A stretch of 64,000 nucleotides of DNA from Thalassotalea ponticola (GTDB lineage Bacteria > Pseudomonadota > Gammaproteobacteria > Enterobacterales > Alteromonadaceae). Where the stretch lies: assembly GCF_041379045.1 (NCBI RefSeq), contig NZ_CP166871.1, forward strand, positions 930,001-994,000, given 5' to 3'. The notes beneath the pieces were generated by a model, which was not told the DNA's origin, ran no database searches, and was given only the letters and a program-made list of their open reading frames with translations. The translations under genes and the position numbers were made by a program. Of this stretch, positions 1 through 7,677 are shown one piece after another; the first letter of the stretch is position 1; each line of letters starts with the position of its first letter.

Positions 1-38
1 ACACCACAACCACTGAGTATAATGGCTATCTTTTTCAT
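1..38 (-). CDS. elbB: ElbB (DJ-1/PfpI-like glyoxalase), first 12 codons only
   Basis: Only the start of this gene is present; it runs off the left edge. Read on the minus strand from the ATG at 38, the peptide is MKKIAIILSGCG, which matches the start of ElbB proteins (MKKIGVILSGCGV in E. coli). ElbB belongs to the DJ-1/PfpI glutamine-amidotransferase-like fold and has been called an isoprenoid-biosynthesis accessory or glyoxalase. A GAGG ribosome binding site lies six bases upstream of the ATG. The gene sits downstream of the 6S RNA gene on the same strand. The call rests on 12 residues plus the ribosome binding site. Confidence 0.7.
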   Translation of the reverse strand, partial: MKKIAIILSGCG

Positions 39-356
39 ACTATCCTCGTTAACTGACTTGAGTTGCAATACGGTTGTTGGTGATGCCACCAACTGCGAGA
101 CAAACGTTGCACCTATTGGCTCAACCGAGCTCGCATCGACCATTGCTACCGGGTAAATAAAGCTTACTGAAAGCGGCTTGACCAAGCAAGCCAAAAGCGA
201 TACTAGGCGATGTACTCAAATTACCGATAAAGCATCAAATCAAGACAGTGATAGATGGTTTAGACACATTCAATAAATGAGTAAAACAGTTGGCTGGCGC
301 GGCTTTTTGGGAGGTTGTTTGGGTCGATAACAACCCTTTGATTTAACAGGAGAAAG
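39..356. other. Spacer between elbB and ssrS, no gene
   Basis: No convincing coding region was found. It holds the elbB ribosome binding site near 45-48 and a short inverted repeat (GGTTGTT at 313-319, AACAACC at 329-335) about 20 bases beyond the 6S RNA 3' end. The repeat could help end or process the 6S transcript, but no T-tract follows it on the minus strand. Confidence 0.5.
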
Positions 357-541
357 GTGTTCCCCAAGGTGCCGTCTTCAACGTCAGCCCTTGAACACCG
401 TGTGTTCAAGGCGGAGACCGTGTACTCACCGTAGGCTTCCCAATGAGACTTGGGCATGCTCAATAGCAAATACGGGGCCCCCTAAAGGTAGAAGTATCGG
501 CTCAGGGACATAGTTGAATAAACCAACACCCCAGGGAACAT
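357..541 (-). ncRNA. ssrS: 6S RNA
   Basis: Read on the minus strand, this stretch of about 185 nt matches gammaproteobacterial 6S RNA, which mimics an open promoter and binds sigma-70 RNA polymerase in stationary phase. Recalled E. coli landmarks appear in order: GTCCCTGAGCCGATA in the 5' half, TGAGCATGC followed by GAAGCCT in the middle, and the CCTTGAAC...GTTCAAGG hairpin (389-411) in the 3' half. The ends pair as a closing stem, TGTTCCC at the 5' side with GGGGAACA at the 3' side. Length fits E. coli (about 184 nt). It lies beside ygfB, the usual neighbourhood, but the next minus-strand gene is elbB rather than ygfA. The exact ends are estimates. Confidence 0.9.
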
Positions 542-573
542 AACATCGGTTCAATTAGATACCGATATAACTA

Positions 574-601
574 ATTATACACAGATAGGTCAGATACCCA
601 A
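574..601 (-). promoter_or_regulatory. Candidate sigma-70 promoter for ssrS
   Basis: On the minus strand there is a perfect -10 box TATAAT (579-574) preceded by TGTG, with a weak -35 TTGGGT (601-596) 16 bases upstream. Transcription would begin near 567, giving a 5' leader of about 25 nt before the mature 6S RNA. That leader contains a small inverted repeat (ATCGGT 545-550, ACCGAT 561-566) that could mark a processing site, as longer 6S precursors are known in E. coli. Confidence 0.4.
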
Positions 602-859
602 CCGCCTGTAGATAAAAAAGTGATATGCGCGAGCATTTCAAAAAATGCCTGAACACCAGGGAGGTTGTGTGGTGAATTCTCAGGCGGCGCGAACTTTACG
701 GAAAATGTTAACGCATTTCAATAGCTTCTTGGTAAATATTGCAAATTATCTAGAACATCGGTGAAAACATCAGCAACACTGGTCGAAATGCGCTGCAAGT
801 GTTAGTATTTGCCTACATTGCAATGTTTTATAACCCCTTAATGGGTACGGCTTAATGAT
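602..859. other. Divergent spacer between ssrS and ygfB
   Basis: No gene is seen. It contains a perfect 12-base palindrome, ACATTGCAATGT, at 815-826, about 33 bases before the ygfB start. It could be an operator or chance. The expected neighbour zapA is not present here. Confidence 0.35.
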
Positions 860-1429
860 ATGAGTAACAACACCAACGTAACTTTCGCTAACGTGCAAGC
901 CTCGTTAGGAGGAGAACACTTTTCGGCGCATGCATCGGAAATACACGGCCTGCTAACCGGTATTGTTGCCGCTGGTTTTAGTTTTGATGATCAGAGCTAT
1001 TTAACCTTAGTCAGTGACTTTTTTAATAACGGCGAAGGTTTAGGTAAGAGCCTTAAAGATCTGTGCAAACAACTTTATGCCGATATTTGGCAATCGGTTC
1101 TAGATGATAACTTCACTTTTCAGTTGTTGCTTCCCGATGATGACGAAGCGTTATTTGAACGCAGTCAGGCATTGGGTTTGTGGGTGCAAGGCTTTAACTT
1201 GGGCTTTGGCTTACAGCAAAAAGACAACAAAGAGTATTCGGCTGAAATTAAAGAAATCATTAATGATTTTGCCAATATCGCCAACTTATCGACCGAAATC
1301 GATGATGATGAAGATACTGAAAACGCCTATTTTGAAATATTAGAATACGTGCGTATCTCAAGCTTATTGTGTTTTGCCGAACTCGGCGCAAAACCAGCGC
1401 AACGAAGCCCCGATAAGATATTGCACTAA
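860..1429 (+). CDS. ygfB: UPF0149 family protein YgfB
   Basis: A 189-residue cytoplasmic protein of the UPF0149/YgfB family (E. coli YgfB is 192 residues). Family features seen are an N-terminal HGLLTG segment, the FQLLLPDDDE stretch mid-protein, WVQGFNLGFGL, the acidic IDDDEDTENA region and a C-terminal EYVRISSLLC segment ending in LH. Its molecular role is poorly defined; the Pseudomonas homologue has been linked to control of cell-wall-damage responses. It is first in the ygfB-pepP-ubiH-ubiI run conserved in gammaproteobacteria. The ATG at 860 is supported by the family N-terminus, but the upstream ribosome binding site is weak. Confidence 0.93.
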   Translation: MSNNTNVTFANVQASLGGEHFSAHASEIHGLLTGIVAAGFSFDDQSYLTLVSDFFNNGEGLGKSLKDLCKQLYADIWQSVLDDNFTFQLLLPDDDEALFERSQALGLWVQGFNLGFGLQQKDNKEYSAEIKEIINDFANIANLSTEIDDDEDTENAYFEILEYVRISSLLCFAELGAKPAQRSPDKILH

Positions 1430-1459
1430 CTCCACGTATTTTTCACAGAGACTTTTTTG

Positions 1460-2797
1460 ATGATGAAACACACTCGCATTGACGTGGCTGAATTTGTTGA
1501 ACGCCGCCAACGTCTATTGGCGCAAATGCCTGATAATTCGGTTGCTTTAATTCCGGCTAATAAAGAAGTGACTCGCTCACGCGATACTGAATTTTTATTT
1601 TGCCAAGACAAAGACTTTTACTATTTAACAGGCTTTCACGAGCCGGATGCCCTGTTGGTGTTAGTGAAAGGCGAACAATCAGAATCGATTTTATTTTGTC
1701 GCGATAAAGATCCGGCACAAGAGGTGTGGCACGGTCGTCGCGTAGGTGCAGAAAAAGCGCAACAAGCGTTTAACTTTGATCTCACTTATACCTTAGATGA
1801 GCTTGAGCAAGTGTTGCCAATGTACATCAATCAACGCGATGTGCTGCTGTTTGCCCAAGGCGCGCAGAAGACTTTTGACGAGATGGTGTTTGCGATTCTC
1901 GATATTTTGCGAGCCGGCTTTAAACACGGCTTTAAAGCACCTCATACGCTAACCGATATTCGCGATTTGATTCACGAAATGCGCCTGTTTAAGTCGCCGG
2001 CAGAAATTGCCATTATGCGCGAAGCGAACGCGATCACTGGTAACGCCCATTGTCGAGCGATGAAGTTTTGCCAACACGGCGTGTTTGAGTATCAAGTTGA
2101 AGCGGAAATCTTACACGAGTTTGCCAAAAACGGTGCGCGTACCGCCGCTTATGGCTCAATTGTTGGAGGCGGTGAAAACGCAACCATTTTACACTACACC
2201 GACAACGATGAAGTATTGATTAATGACGAGTTACTGCTTATCGATGCTGGTGCAGAGCTCAGCGGTTATGCCGCTGATATCACCCGAACATTTCCGGTAA
2301 ATGGCAAGTTTAGCGAACAACAAAAAGCCTTGTACAACGTGGTGCTCGATGCGCAAAATGCCACAATTGAGGCGATAAAGCCAGGTGTGTCGTTTGCCCA
2401 ATTGAATACCATTGCCTGTGACGTGTTAACACGTGGCTTATACGATTTGGGGCTACTCACCGGCGACTTGGACCAGCTGATTGAAGAAAAAGCGTGTAAA
2501 CAGTACTTTATTCACGGCTTGGGACACTGGTTGGGCTTAGATGTTCACGATGTTGGTGACTATCACGTCGACCAAGACAAAAACCAGCGCCGTCCATTTG
2601 AACCGGGTATGGTTTTGACCATTGAGCCTGGTTTGTACATCGATGCTGAAGCCGATGTTGACGAGCACTACCAGGGGCTGGGTATTCGCATTGAAGACAA
2701 TATTTTAGTGACTGAAAACGGATTCGAAAACTTAACCGTTAACGTGCCCAAAACGGTCGATGAAATTGAAGCACTTATGGCGACCAGCAACCAGTAA
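1460..2797 (+). CDS. pepP: Xaa-Pro aminopeptidase PepP
   Basis: A cytoplasmic metallopeptidase (M24B) that removes N-terminal residues preceding proline, 445 residues versus 441 in E. coli. An N-terminal creatinase-like domain (about 1-175) is followed by the pita-bread catalytic domain. The dinuclear metal ligands are present: D262 (LIDAGAE), D273 (AADITRTF), H356 (HGLGHWLG), E389 (TIEPGLY) and E412 (IRIEDN). A TTG at 1457 is in frame, but ATG at 1460 is chosen because CAGAG lies nine bases upstream; ATG 1463 is also possible. It follows ygfB by 30 bases and is probably cotranscribed with it. Confidence 0.96.
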   Translation: MMKHTRIDVAEFVERRQRLLAQMPDNSVALIPANKEVTRSRDTEFLFCQDKDFYYLTGFHEPDALLVLVKGEQSESILFCRDKDPAQEVWHGRRVGAEKAQQAFNFDLTYTLDELEQVLPMYINQRDVLLFAQGAQKTFDEMVFAILDILRAGFKHGFKAPHTLTDIRDLIHEMRLFKSPAEIAIMREANAITGNAHCRAMKFCQHGVFEYQVEAEILHEFAKNGARTAAYGSIVGGGENATILHYTDNDEVLINDELLLIDAGAELSGYAADITRTFPVNGKFSEQQKALYNVVLDAQNATIEAIKPGVSFAQLNTIACDVLTRGLYDLGLLTGDLDQLIEEKACKQYFIHGLGHWLGLDVHDVGDYHVDQDKNQRRPFEPGMVLTIEPGLYIDAEADVDEHYQGLGIRIEDNILVTENGFENLTVNVPKTVDEIEALMATSNQ

Positions 2798-2801
2798 ATA
2801 G

Positions 2802-2822
2802 GGTGTGCTTTTTAAGCACACC
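2802..2822 (+). other. Hairpin in the pepP-ubiH junction
   Basis: GGTGTGCTT and AAGCACACC form a perfect nine-base stem around a TTT loop, five bases after the pepP stop. There is no downstream T-tract, so it is not a standard intrinsic terminator. It may be a weak attenuator or an mRNA-stabilising or processing structure between pepP and ubiH. Confidence 0.5.
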
Positions 2823-2842
2823 TAGCCGACAGGAATCACGCG

Positions 2843-4117
2843 ATGCAAACAGGCAAATATTTTGATGTCATCATCTCTGGCGGTGGTTTAGCTGGCGCGT
2901 CGATGGCTTTGGCCTTAGCTAAGCAAAGCCAACACAATAAACGCCCTTTGTCGATTGCCCTCATCGATGCCGCGCCAGTTGATAAGCAATTGCCGTCGAG
3001 CTTCGACGCTCGTGTTCTCGCCTTAGCTAATGGCAGTGCAGAGTATTTGCAGCAACTGGGGGTATGGCAACAGATCAAAGCCGATGCAACGGCGATCAAA
3101 TCCATTCACGTTTCTGATCGTGGACATTACGGCAAAGCGCGTCTGTACCACCAAGACTACAACGTTGACGCTTTGGGTTATGTGGTGGAAATGCAGGTTA
3201 TCGGACGGGCGTTATATCAGGCGTTAAAAAATTACCCTTCGGTTGCATTGTTTAATGCTCAACAGATCGGTGATGTTCATTGGCATCGCGATCGCGTAGA
3301 AGTCATACTCAACCCGTCGTCAATAGCGGACAACACCGATGACATTCCAGGCTCTCAGTCGCTGAGCGCGACGTTGCTTATTGGTTGCGACGGTGGTCAG
3401 TCGGTATGTCGTCGCCAAGCCAAGATTCAAACCACAGAATTCGATTATCAGCAAACCGCGATAATAGCCAATGTAGAGTGTGAGGCCCCCCATTTAGGTC
3501 GTGCTTTTGAACGCTTTACTGACAGTGGGCCTCTGGCCATGTTGCCTATGAGTAACACCGCCGTGACTATGTCATCTGGGCAAACGGATAGCGCGCTCTG
3601 TAGTTTGGTGTGGACGCTTAAACCTGAGCAGGTGGCGCCACTGATGTCGATGAGCGATGGTGATTTTGCCCATGCGCTAGCCGAGCAGTTTGGTCTGTGG
3701 TTGGGACGAGTAACTAAAATAGGTAAACGCGATCGCTTTGATTTGAAGTTAATTCAAGCCAATGACAGCATTGCTCATCGCATGGCATTAGTGGGTAATG
3801 CAGCGCATACGTTACACCCGATTGCTGGGCAAGGTTTTAACTTGGGAATTCGCGATGTAAAACAGCTAGCCCAGCAAATTATAAAGGCGAAACAAAGCGG
3901 TGCTGATATCGGTGATTTTAGCTTGTTACAAGAGTATGCGCAGCATCGCGCAAATGATCACCAGCAAGTCATTCACTTTACCGACTCTATGGTACACCTG
4001 TTTTCTAATGACTATCTGCCATTGGCACTCGGGCGCGGTATTGGCTTAAAATTGTTAAACTATATTGCTCCGCTCAAACAAGCACTTGCTCATAAAGCCA
4101 TGGGGCATCACAACTGA
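2843..4117 (+). CDS. ubiH: 2-octaprenyl-6-methoxyphenol hydroxylase UbiH
   Basis: A 424-residue flavoprotein monooxygenase of the UbiH/UbiI/UbiF family, introducing a ring hydroxyl during aerobic ubiquinone synthesis. FAD binding is shown by the N-terminal dinucleotide motif (SGGGLAGASMALALA), the middle DG motif (GCDGGQSV) and the C-terminal LVGNAAHTLHPIAGQG motif that contacts the ribityl chain. The assignment to UbiH rather than a paralogue rests on its place directly after pepP and before a second family member, as in E. coli. AGGA lies nine bases upstream of the ATG. It acts at the cytoplasmic side of the inner membrane. Confidence 0.9.
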   Translation: MQTGKYFDVIISGGGLAGASMALALAKQSQHNKRPLSIALIDAAPVDKQLPSSFDARVLALANGSAEYLQQLGVWQQIKADATAIKSIHVSDRGHYGKARLYHQDYNVDALGYVVEMQVIGRALYQALKNYPSVALFNAQQIGDVHWHRDRVEVILNPSSIADNTDDIPGSQSLSATLLIGCDGGQSVCRRQAKIQTTEFDYQQTAIIANVECEAPHLGRAFERFTDSGPLAMLPMSNTAVTMSSGQTDSALCSLVWTLKPEQVAPLMSMSDGDFAHALAEQFGLWLGRVTKIGKRDRFDLKLIQANDSIAHRMALVGNAAHTLHPIAGQGFNLGIRDVKQLAQQIIKAKQSGADIGDFSLLQEYAQHRANDHQQVIHFTDSMVHLFSNDYLPLALGRGIGLKLLNYIAPLKQALAHKAMGHHN

Positions 4118-4165
4118 TGGTTATCAAAGCACATTAGCGACACAACGAGATAAGACGTAAATAGT

Positions 4166-5395
4166 ATGCAACAGTATGATATTGCCATTGTGGGTGGCGG
4201 AATGGTTGGCTTAAGTGCCGCGTTGGCAATACGCGCGGTTGCTGACTTGCGCGTTGCGGTTATAGAACCAAAACCGATAACCGAGTTAAGCGCTGAGCCG
4301 TGTTTGCGAGTGAGTGCAATTAACGATGCCAGTGAAAATCTGTTGCGCCAACTCGGTGTTTGGTCACTGATCACTCAGCAGCGTCACCAAGCGTATCGAC
4401 ACATGCACGTGTGGGACAAAGACGGCATCGGCAAACTTGATTTTAGCGTGGCTGATGGTCCACATCTAAGCAAAGAAAAAAATGATATCGGTCACATTAT
4501 CGAAAATGATGTGATTCGCAAGGCGTTGTGGCACAAGGTGGAGCAAGACAGTGGTATTGAGCTTATCAATGACACGATAACCAATATGGCCATGGGGGAG
4601 TCGGAAGTATTTATCAGTTTGGCTAAGCAAGGAGCCTTATTGAGTAAGTTGTTAGTCGCTGCCGATGGGGCAAATTCGTGGGTACGCCAGCAACTTGAGT
4701 TGCCACTCACCTTTAGAGATTACGACCACCACGCCATCGTTGCGACAGTTAACGTTGAACACGGTCATCAGGATACCGCGTGGCAAGTGTTTTTAGACAC
4801 TGGACCACTAGCCTTGTTGCCACTGTTTGAGCGCAACAGCTGTTCGATTGTTTGGTCGCTACCGCCCGAGCAAGCCGCGCAAATGATGGCCTTAGACCCT
4901 GCTGAGTTTGACAAACGGATCAGTGCGGCAAGTGATGGCAAACTCGGTTTGGTTACACTTAGCAGTGAGCGCGTGTCGTTTCCTTTAACCATGCGTTTAA
5001 ACCGCAGCTTTGTTAAACAGCGCGCTATTTTTATTGGCGACGCTGCACATACGATTCACCCTTTAGCTGGCCAAGGTGTTAATTTGGGCTTTGTTGACGT
5101 AGCGGCATTTGCCCAGACACTAGAGGCAATTTTGCAAGATAATGCCGAGCTCAATGACAACAAAGCTTGGCAAAAGTTTAGCCGTTGGCGAAAATCGGAT
5201 GCGGTGGAGATGATGGCGGCAATGGAAGCGATAAAGCAAGGCTTTGCCATGCAAGCGAAGCTGCCAAAATTTATCCGCGGCATTGGTATGTCAATGTTAA
5301 ATCAAATAAAACCACTCAAACAGCTGATGCTCAAACACGCCATGGGACAGCGCAGCGATTTACCTCCTCTTTGTCATTATAAACAAGACCTCTAA
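4166..5395 (+). CDS. ubiI: UbiI-type ubiquinone hydroxylase (VisC)
   Basis: A second UbiH/UbiF-family FAD monooxygenase, 409 residues, 48 bases after ubiH. It has an N-terminal VGGGMVGLSAAL dinucleotide motif, a central AADGANSWVR motif and a C-terminal FIGDAAHTIHPLAGQGVNLG motif. In E. coli the third gene of this cluster is ubiI (visC), the C5-hydroxylase, so position supports the name. UbiF and UbiI are hard to tell apart by motif alone, and some relatives have broadened regioselectivity, so the exact ring position is an inference. Confidence 0.87.
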   Translation: MQQYDIAIVGGGMVGLSAALAIRAVADLRVAVIEPKPITELSAEPCLRVSAINDASENLLRQLGVWSLITQQRHQAYRHMHVWDKDGIGKLDFSVADGPHLSKEKNDIGHIIENDVIRKALWHKVEQDSGIELINDTITNMAMGESEVFISLAKQGALLSKLLVAADGANSWVRQQLELPLTFRDYDHHAIVATVNVEHGHQDTAWQVFLDTGPLALLPLFERNSCSIVWSLPPEQAAQMMALDPAEFDKRISAASDGKLGLVTLSSERVSFPLTMRLNRSFVKQRAIFIGDAAHTIHPLAGQGVNLGFVDVAAFAQTLEAILQDNAELNDNKAWQKFSRWRKSDAVEMMAAMEAIKQGFAMQAKLPKFIRGIGMSMLNQIKPLKQLMLKHAMGQRSDLPPLCHYKQDL

Positions 5396-5822
5396 TTAAC
5401 CTTGTGAGCCACAATAGGCTAGGGCTGTTAAGGCTCGCCTATTGGCTGGTGATAGACAGACTTTCAACACCAAAATATCGAGACGAGCGAGTAATACTGT
5501 GGTGTTACCTCAAGCAATTTTTCTGTCTAAGTGTGGATTGGTTAGCATTCTGTTAACAAAAGCATTGGCGTTAGGTGAGATTTGTGAAATTAAATTTTGC
5601 ATTTGGCTTTATATGCAAATTTAATTCGTCTTGGGTTTGTTTTGTTGTTTTTTGTTTTAAATGTGTGCATTTTAAAATTGATTGGCTGTTCGCTTTTCAG
5701 TATAATTTGGCGCAAATTTTTTAACGCTTTGGTTACGAATCGTTACTAATGCCGTTTGCCCGTTAACTTAGGCTGTTTATAGCGCCTAACGTTACAGCTA
5801 ACCTATTGAAAAAGTGAACATT
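5396..5822. other. ubiI-gcvT spacer with two inverted repeats
   Basis: The first repeat, CAATAGGC (5412-5419) with GCCTATTG (5437-5444), follows ubiI but has no T-tract. The second is AT-rich (5588-5602 with 5613-5626, one bulged T) and is followed by a T/G-rich run, so it could serve as a terminator or an AT-rich regulatory site. No glycine riboswitch (paired GGAGAG...CTCAGG motifs) is seen ahead of gcvT, and no coding region is supported. Confidence 0.45.
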
Positions 5823-6911
5823 ATGACAAATAAAACCGTTCTTCATGGCAAGCACTTAGAAGCTGGCGCTAAAATGGTCGATTTCCACGGTTGGGAAATG
5901 CCAATTAACTATGGCTCTCAAATTGAAGAGCATCACGTTGTGCGCAATGACGCAGGCATGTTTGATGTATCGCACATGACTATCGTTGATGTTAACGGTA
6001 CGCAAGCAAAAGACTTCTTACGACGCTTAGTTATTAACGACGTGGCAAAATTAGATGTCGCAGGTAAAGCCCTTTACACTGGCATGTGTAACGAGCAAGG
6101 TGGTGTTATTGACGACTTGATCATTTATTACTTCACCGATACCGATTATCGCTTAGTCGTTAACTCGGCTACACGTGAAAAAGACTTAGTATGGATCAAT
6201 GAGCAAGCGAAGAATTTTGACGTAACCATTACCGAGCGTCCTGAATTTGCGATGATCGCTGTGCAGGGCCCACAAGCGAAAGCAAAAGTAGCAACCATTT
6301 TAAACGGTGAACAAACGGCAGCGGTTGATGGTATGAAGCCATTTTTTGCGGTTCAAGCGGGCGACTTATTTATAGCCACGACTGGTTACACTGGCGAAGC
6401 AGGTTACGAAATTGCCGTAGCTCAAGAGCAAGCGGCAGACCTATGGCAAGCACTTGTCGATGCCGGTGTAAAACCTTGTGGTTTAGGTGCACGTGATACG
6501 TTGCGTTTAGAAGCGGGGATGAACCTTTACGGCCAAGACATGGATGAGAGCATCACCCCACTTGCAGCGAACATGGCATGGACCATTGCCTGGGATGATG
6601 CCGAGCGCAACTTTATTGGTAAAGACGCGTTAGCCACTTTGCGAGAAGCGGGTACCGAACCAAAACTAGTTGGTTTAGTGATGGAGCAAAAAGGCGTGTT
6701 GCGCGGTGGCTTAAAAGTGATCACCGAACACGGCGAAGGCGTTATCACTTCGGGTACGTTCTCACCAACACTAGGTCATTCAATTGCGATGGCGCGTGTA
6801 CCAAGAGCTACGCAGCTAGGTGATACAGTTCAGGTAGAAATGCGTAAAAAGCTGGTAGATGTGCAAGTAATTAAGCCAAGCTTTGCTCGCAACGGTAAAA
6901 AAGCGTTTTAA
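5823..6911 (+). CDS. gcvT: Glycine cleavage T protein (aminomethyltransferase)
   Basis: The T protein of the glycine cleavage system transfers the methylene group from aminomethyl-lipoyl H protein to tetrahydrofolate and releases ammonia. It has 362 residues, matching the family. Diagnostic motifs are [15 protein letters not shown] and MFDVSHMTI near the N-terminus, [10 protein letters not shown] with the conserved catalytic-site Asp, [10 protein letters not shown], and [19 protein letters not shown] at 5814 is also in frame; ATG 5823 is chosen because it gives the usual family N-terminus. It is the first gene of gcvT-gcvH-gcvP, with a 195-base gap to gcvH. Confidence 0.96.
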   Translation: MTNKTVLHGKHLEAGAKMVDFHGWEMPINYGSQIEEHHVVRNDAGMFDVSHMTIVDVNGTQAKDFLRRLVINDVAKLDVAGKALYTGMCNEQGGVIDDLIIYYFTDTDYRLVVNSATREKDLVWINEQAKNFDVTITERPEFAMIAVQGPQAKAKVATILNGEQTAAVDGMKPFFAVQAGDLFIATTGYTGEAGYEIAVAQEQAADLWQALVDAGVKPCGLGARDTLRLEAGMNLYGQDMDESITPLAANMAWTIAWDDAERNFIGKDALATLREAGTEPKLVGLVMEQKGVLRGGLKVITEHGEGVITSGTFSPTLGHSIAMARVPRATQLGDTVQVEMRKKLVDVQVIKPSFARNGKKAF

Positions 6912-7106
6912 TTGACGTCGCTAAAACGTCGGTCATAAGAATATAGACAAGCCTTGTCGTTATATTTGATATAAGGCTTTTCATCTGTAATTTATTGGCT
7001 AAAATGAAGGCAATCTTGCGCTGTAACAGAGCAGTAATAAGGCCGAGATCCGATAGATTTCAGGGTAAAAAGTTAACCATTTACAAAACATTTTAGGAAC
7101 AAGAAA

Positions 7107-7496
7107 ATGAGCAACATTCCTTCAGAGTTAAAATATGCGTCTTCTCATGAGTGGGTTCGCGTTGAAGGCGACGGTACAGTAACTGTTGGTATCACTGAAC
7201 ACGCACAAGAACTACTTGGCGATATGGTTTTCGTTGAATTGCCAGAAGTTGGCGACGACGTTGATGCAGGTGATGACGTTGCGGTAGCTGAGTCAGTAAA
7301 AGCGGCTTCAGATATCTACGCCCCAGTTAGCGGTGAAATCATTGAAGTAAATGACGATCTTGAAGACTCTCCAGAGCTTGTTAACTCTGATGCCTTTGGC
7401 GACGGTTGGATGTTTAAAATTAAACTAAGCGACGAAGGTGAGCTTGACTCATTATTAGACGCTGAAGGCTACCAAAACGTTGTTGACGAAGAATAA
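7107..7496 (+). CDS. gcvH: Glycine cleavage H protein
   Basis: The lipoyl carrier of the glycine cleavage system, 129 residues, shuttling the aminomethyl group between the P, T and L proteins. The lipoylated lysine is K65 in ESVKAASD. The [14 protein letters not shown]-terminus and WMFKIKLSD near the C-terminus are typical. An AGGAACA ribosome binding site precedes the ATG. The protein is strongly acidic, as expected. A good intrinsic terminator follows, so gcvH may be made in excess of gcvP. Confidence 0.97.
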   Translation: MSNIPSELKYASSHEWVRVEGDGTVTVGITEHAQELLGDMVFVELPEVGDDVDAGDDVAVAESVKAASDIYAPVSGEIIEVNDDLEDSPELVNSDAFGDGWMFKIKLSDEGELDSLLDAEGYQNVVDEE

Positions 7497-7518
7497 TTTC
7501 GTATAAACAAGTATGTAT

Positions 7519-7550
7519 AAACCCTGAGTAAAAACTCGGGGTTTATTGTT
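7519..7550 (+). terminator. Intrinsic terminator or attenuator between gcvH and gcvP
   Basis: AAACCCTGAGT (7519-7529) pairs with ACTCGGGGTTT (7534-7544) with one G-U pair around a short A-rich loop, followed by ATTGTTT. It lies 23 bases after gcvH and 128 bases before gcvP, where partial termination would lower gcvP relative to gcvT and gcvH. Confidence 0.65.
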
Positions 7551-7677
7551 TATTTACCAAGGGGATTATGGCTGATTATGGTTTTAGTGCCTAGCAATAT
7601 CACAGATGTTGTGGGTAGCTAAAATTTTGCCTTTGCCCTTGGTATCCCTCTTTTCAAAGAAAGTGAAGTAAAAGTCT

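Noticed and set aside
260-469. Open frame of 69 codons on the minus strand.
   Set aside because: It overlaps the 6S RNA. Its apparent codons are the RNA's conserved stems; no ribosome binding site or protein family fits.
357-541. Group II intron or retroelement fragment, first suspected from the dense hairpins.
   Set aside because: The landmarks, length, closing stem and ygfB neighbourhood fit 6S RNA much better; no intron domain V or reverse transcriptase is present.
7020-7080. Possible glycine riboswitch between gcvT and gcvH, from TTTCAGGGTAAAAAG.
   Set aside because: Only the 3' piece faintly resembles the CTCAGG-AAAAGG motif; the GGAGAG strand and the paired aptamer core are missing.
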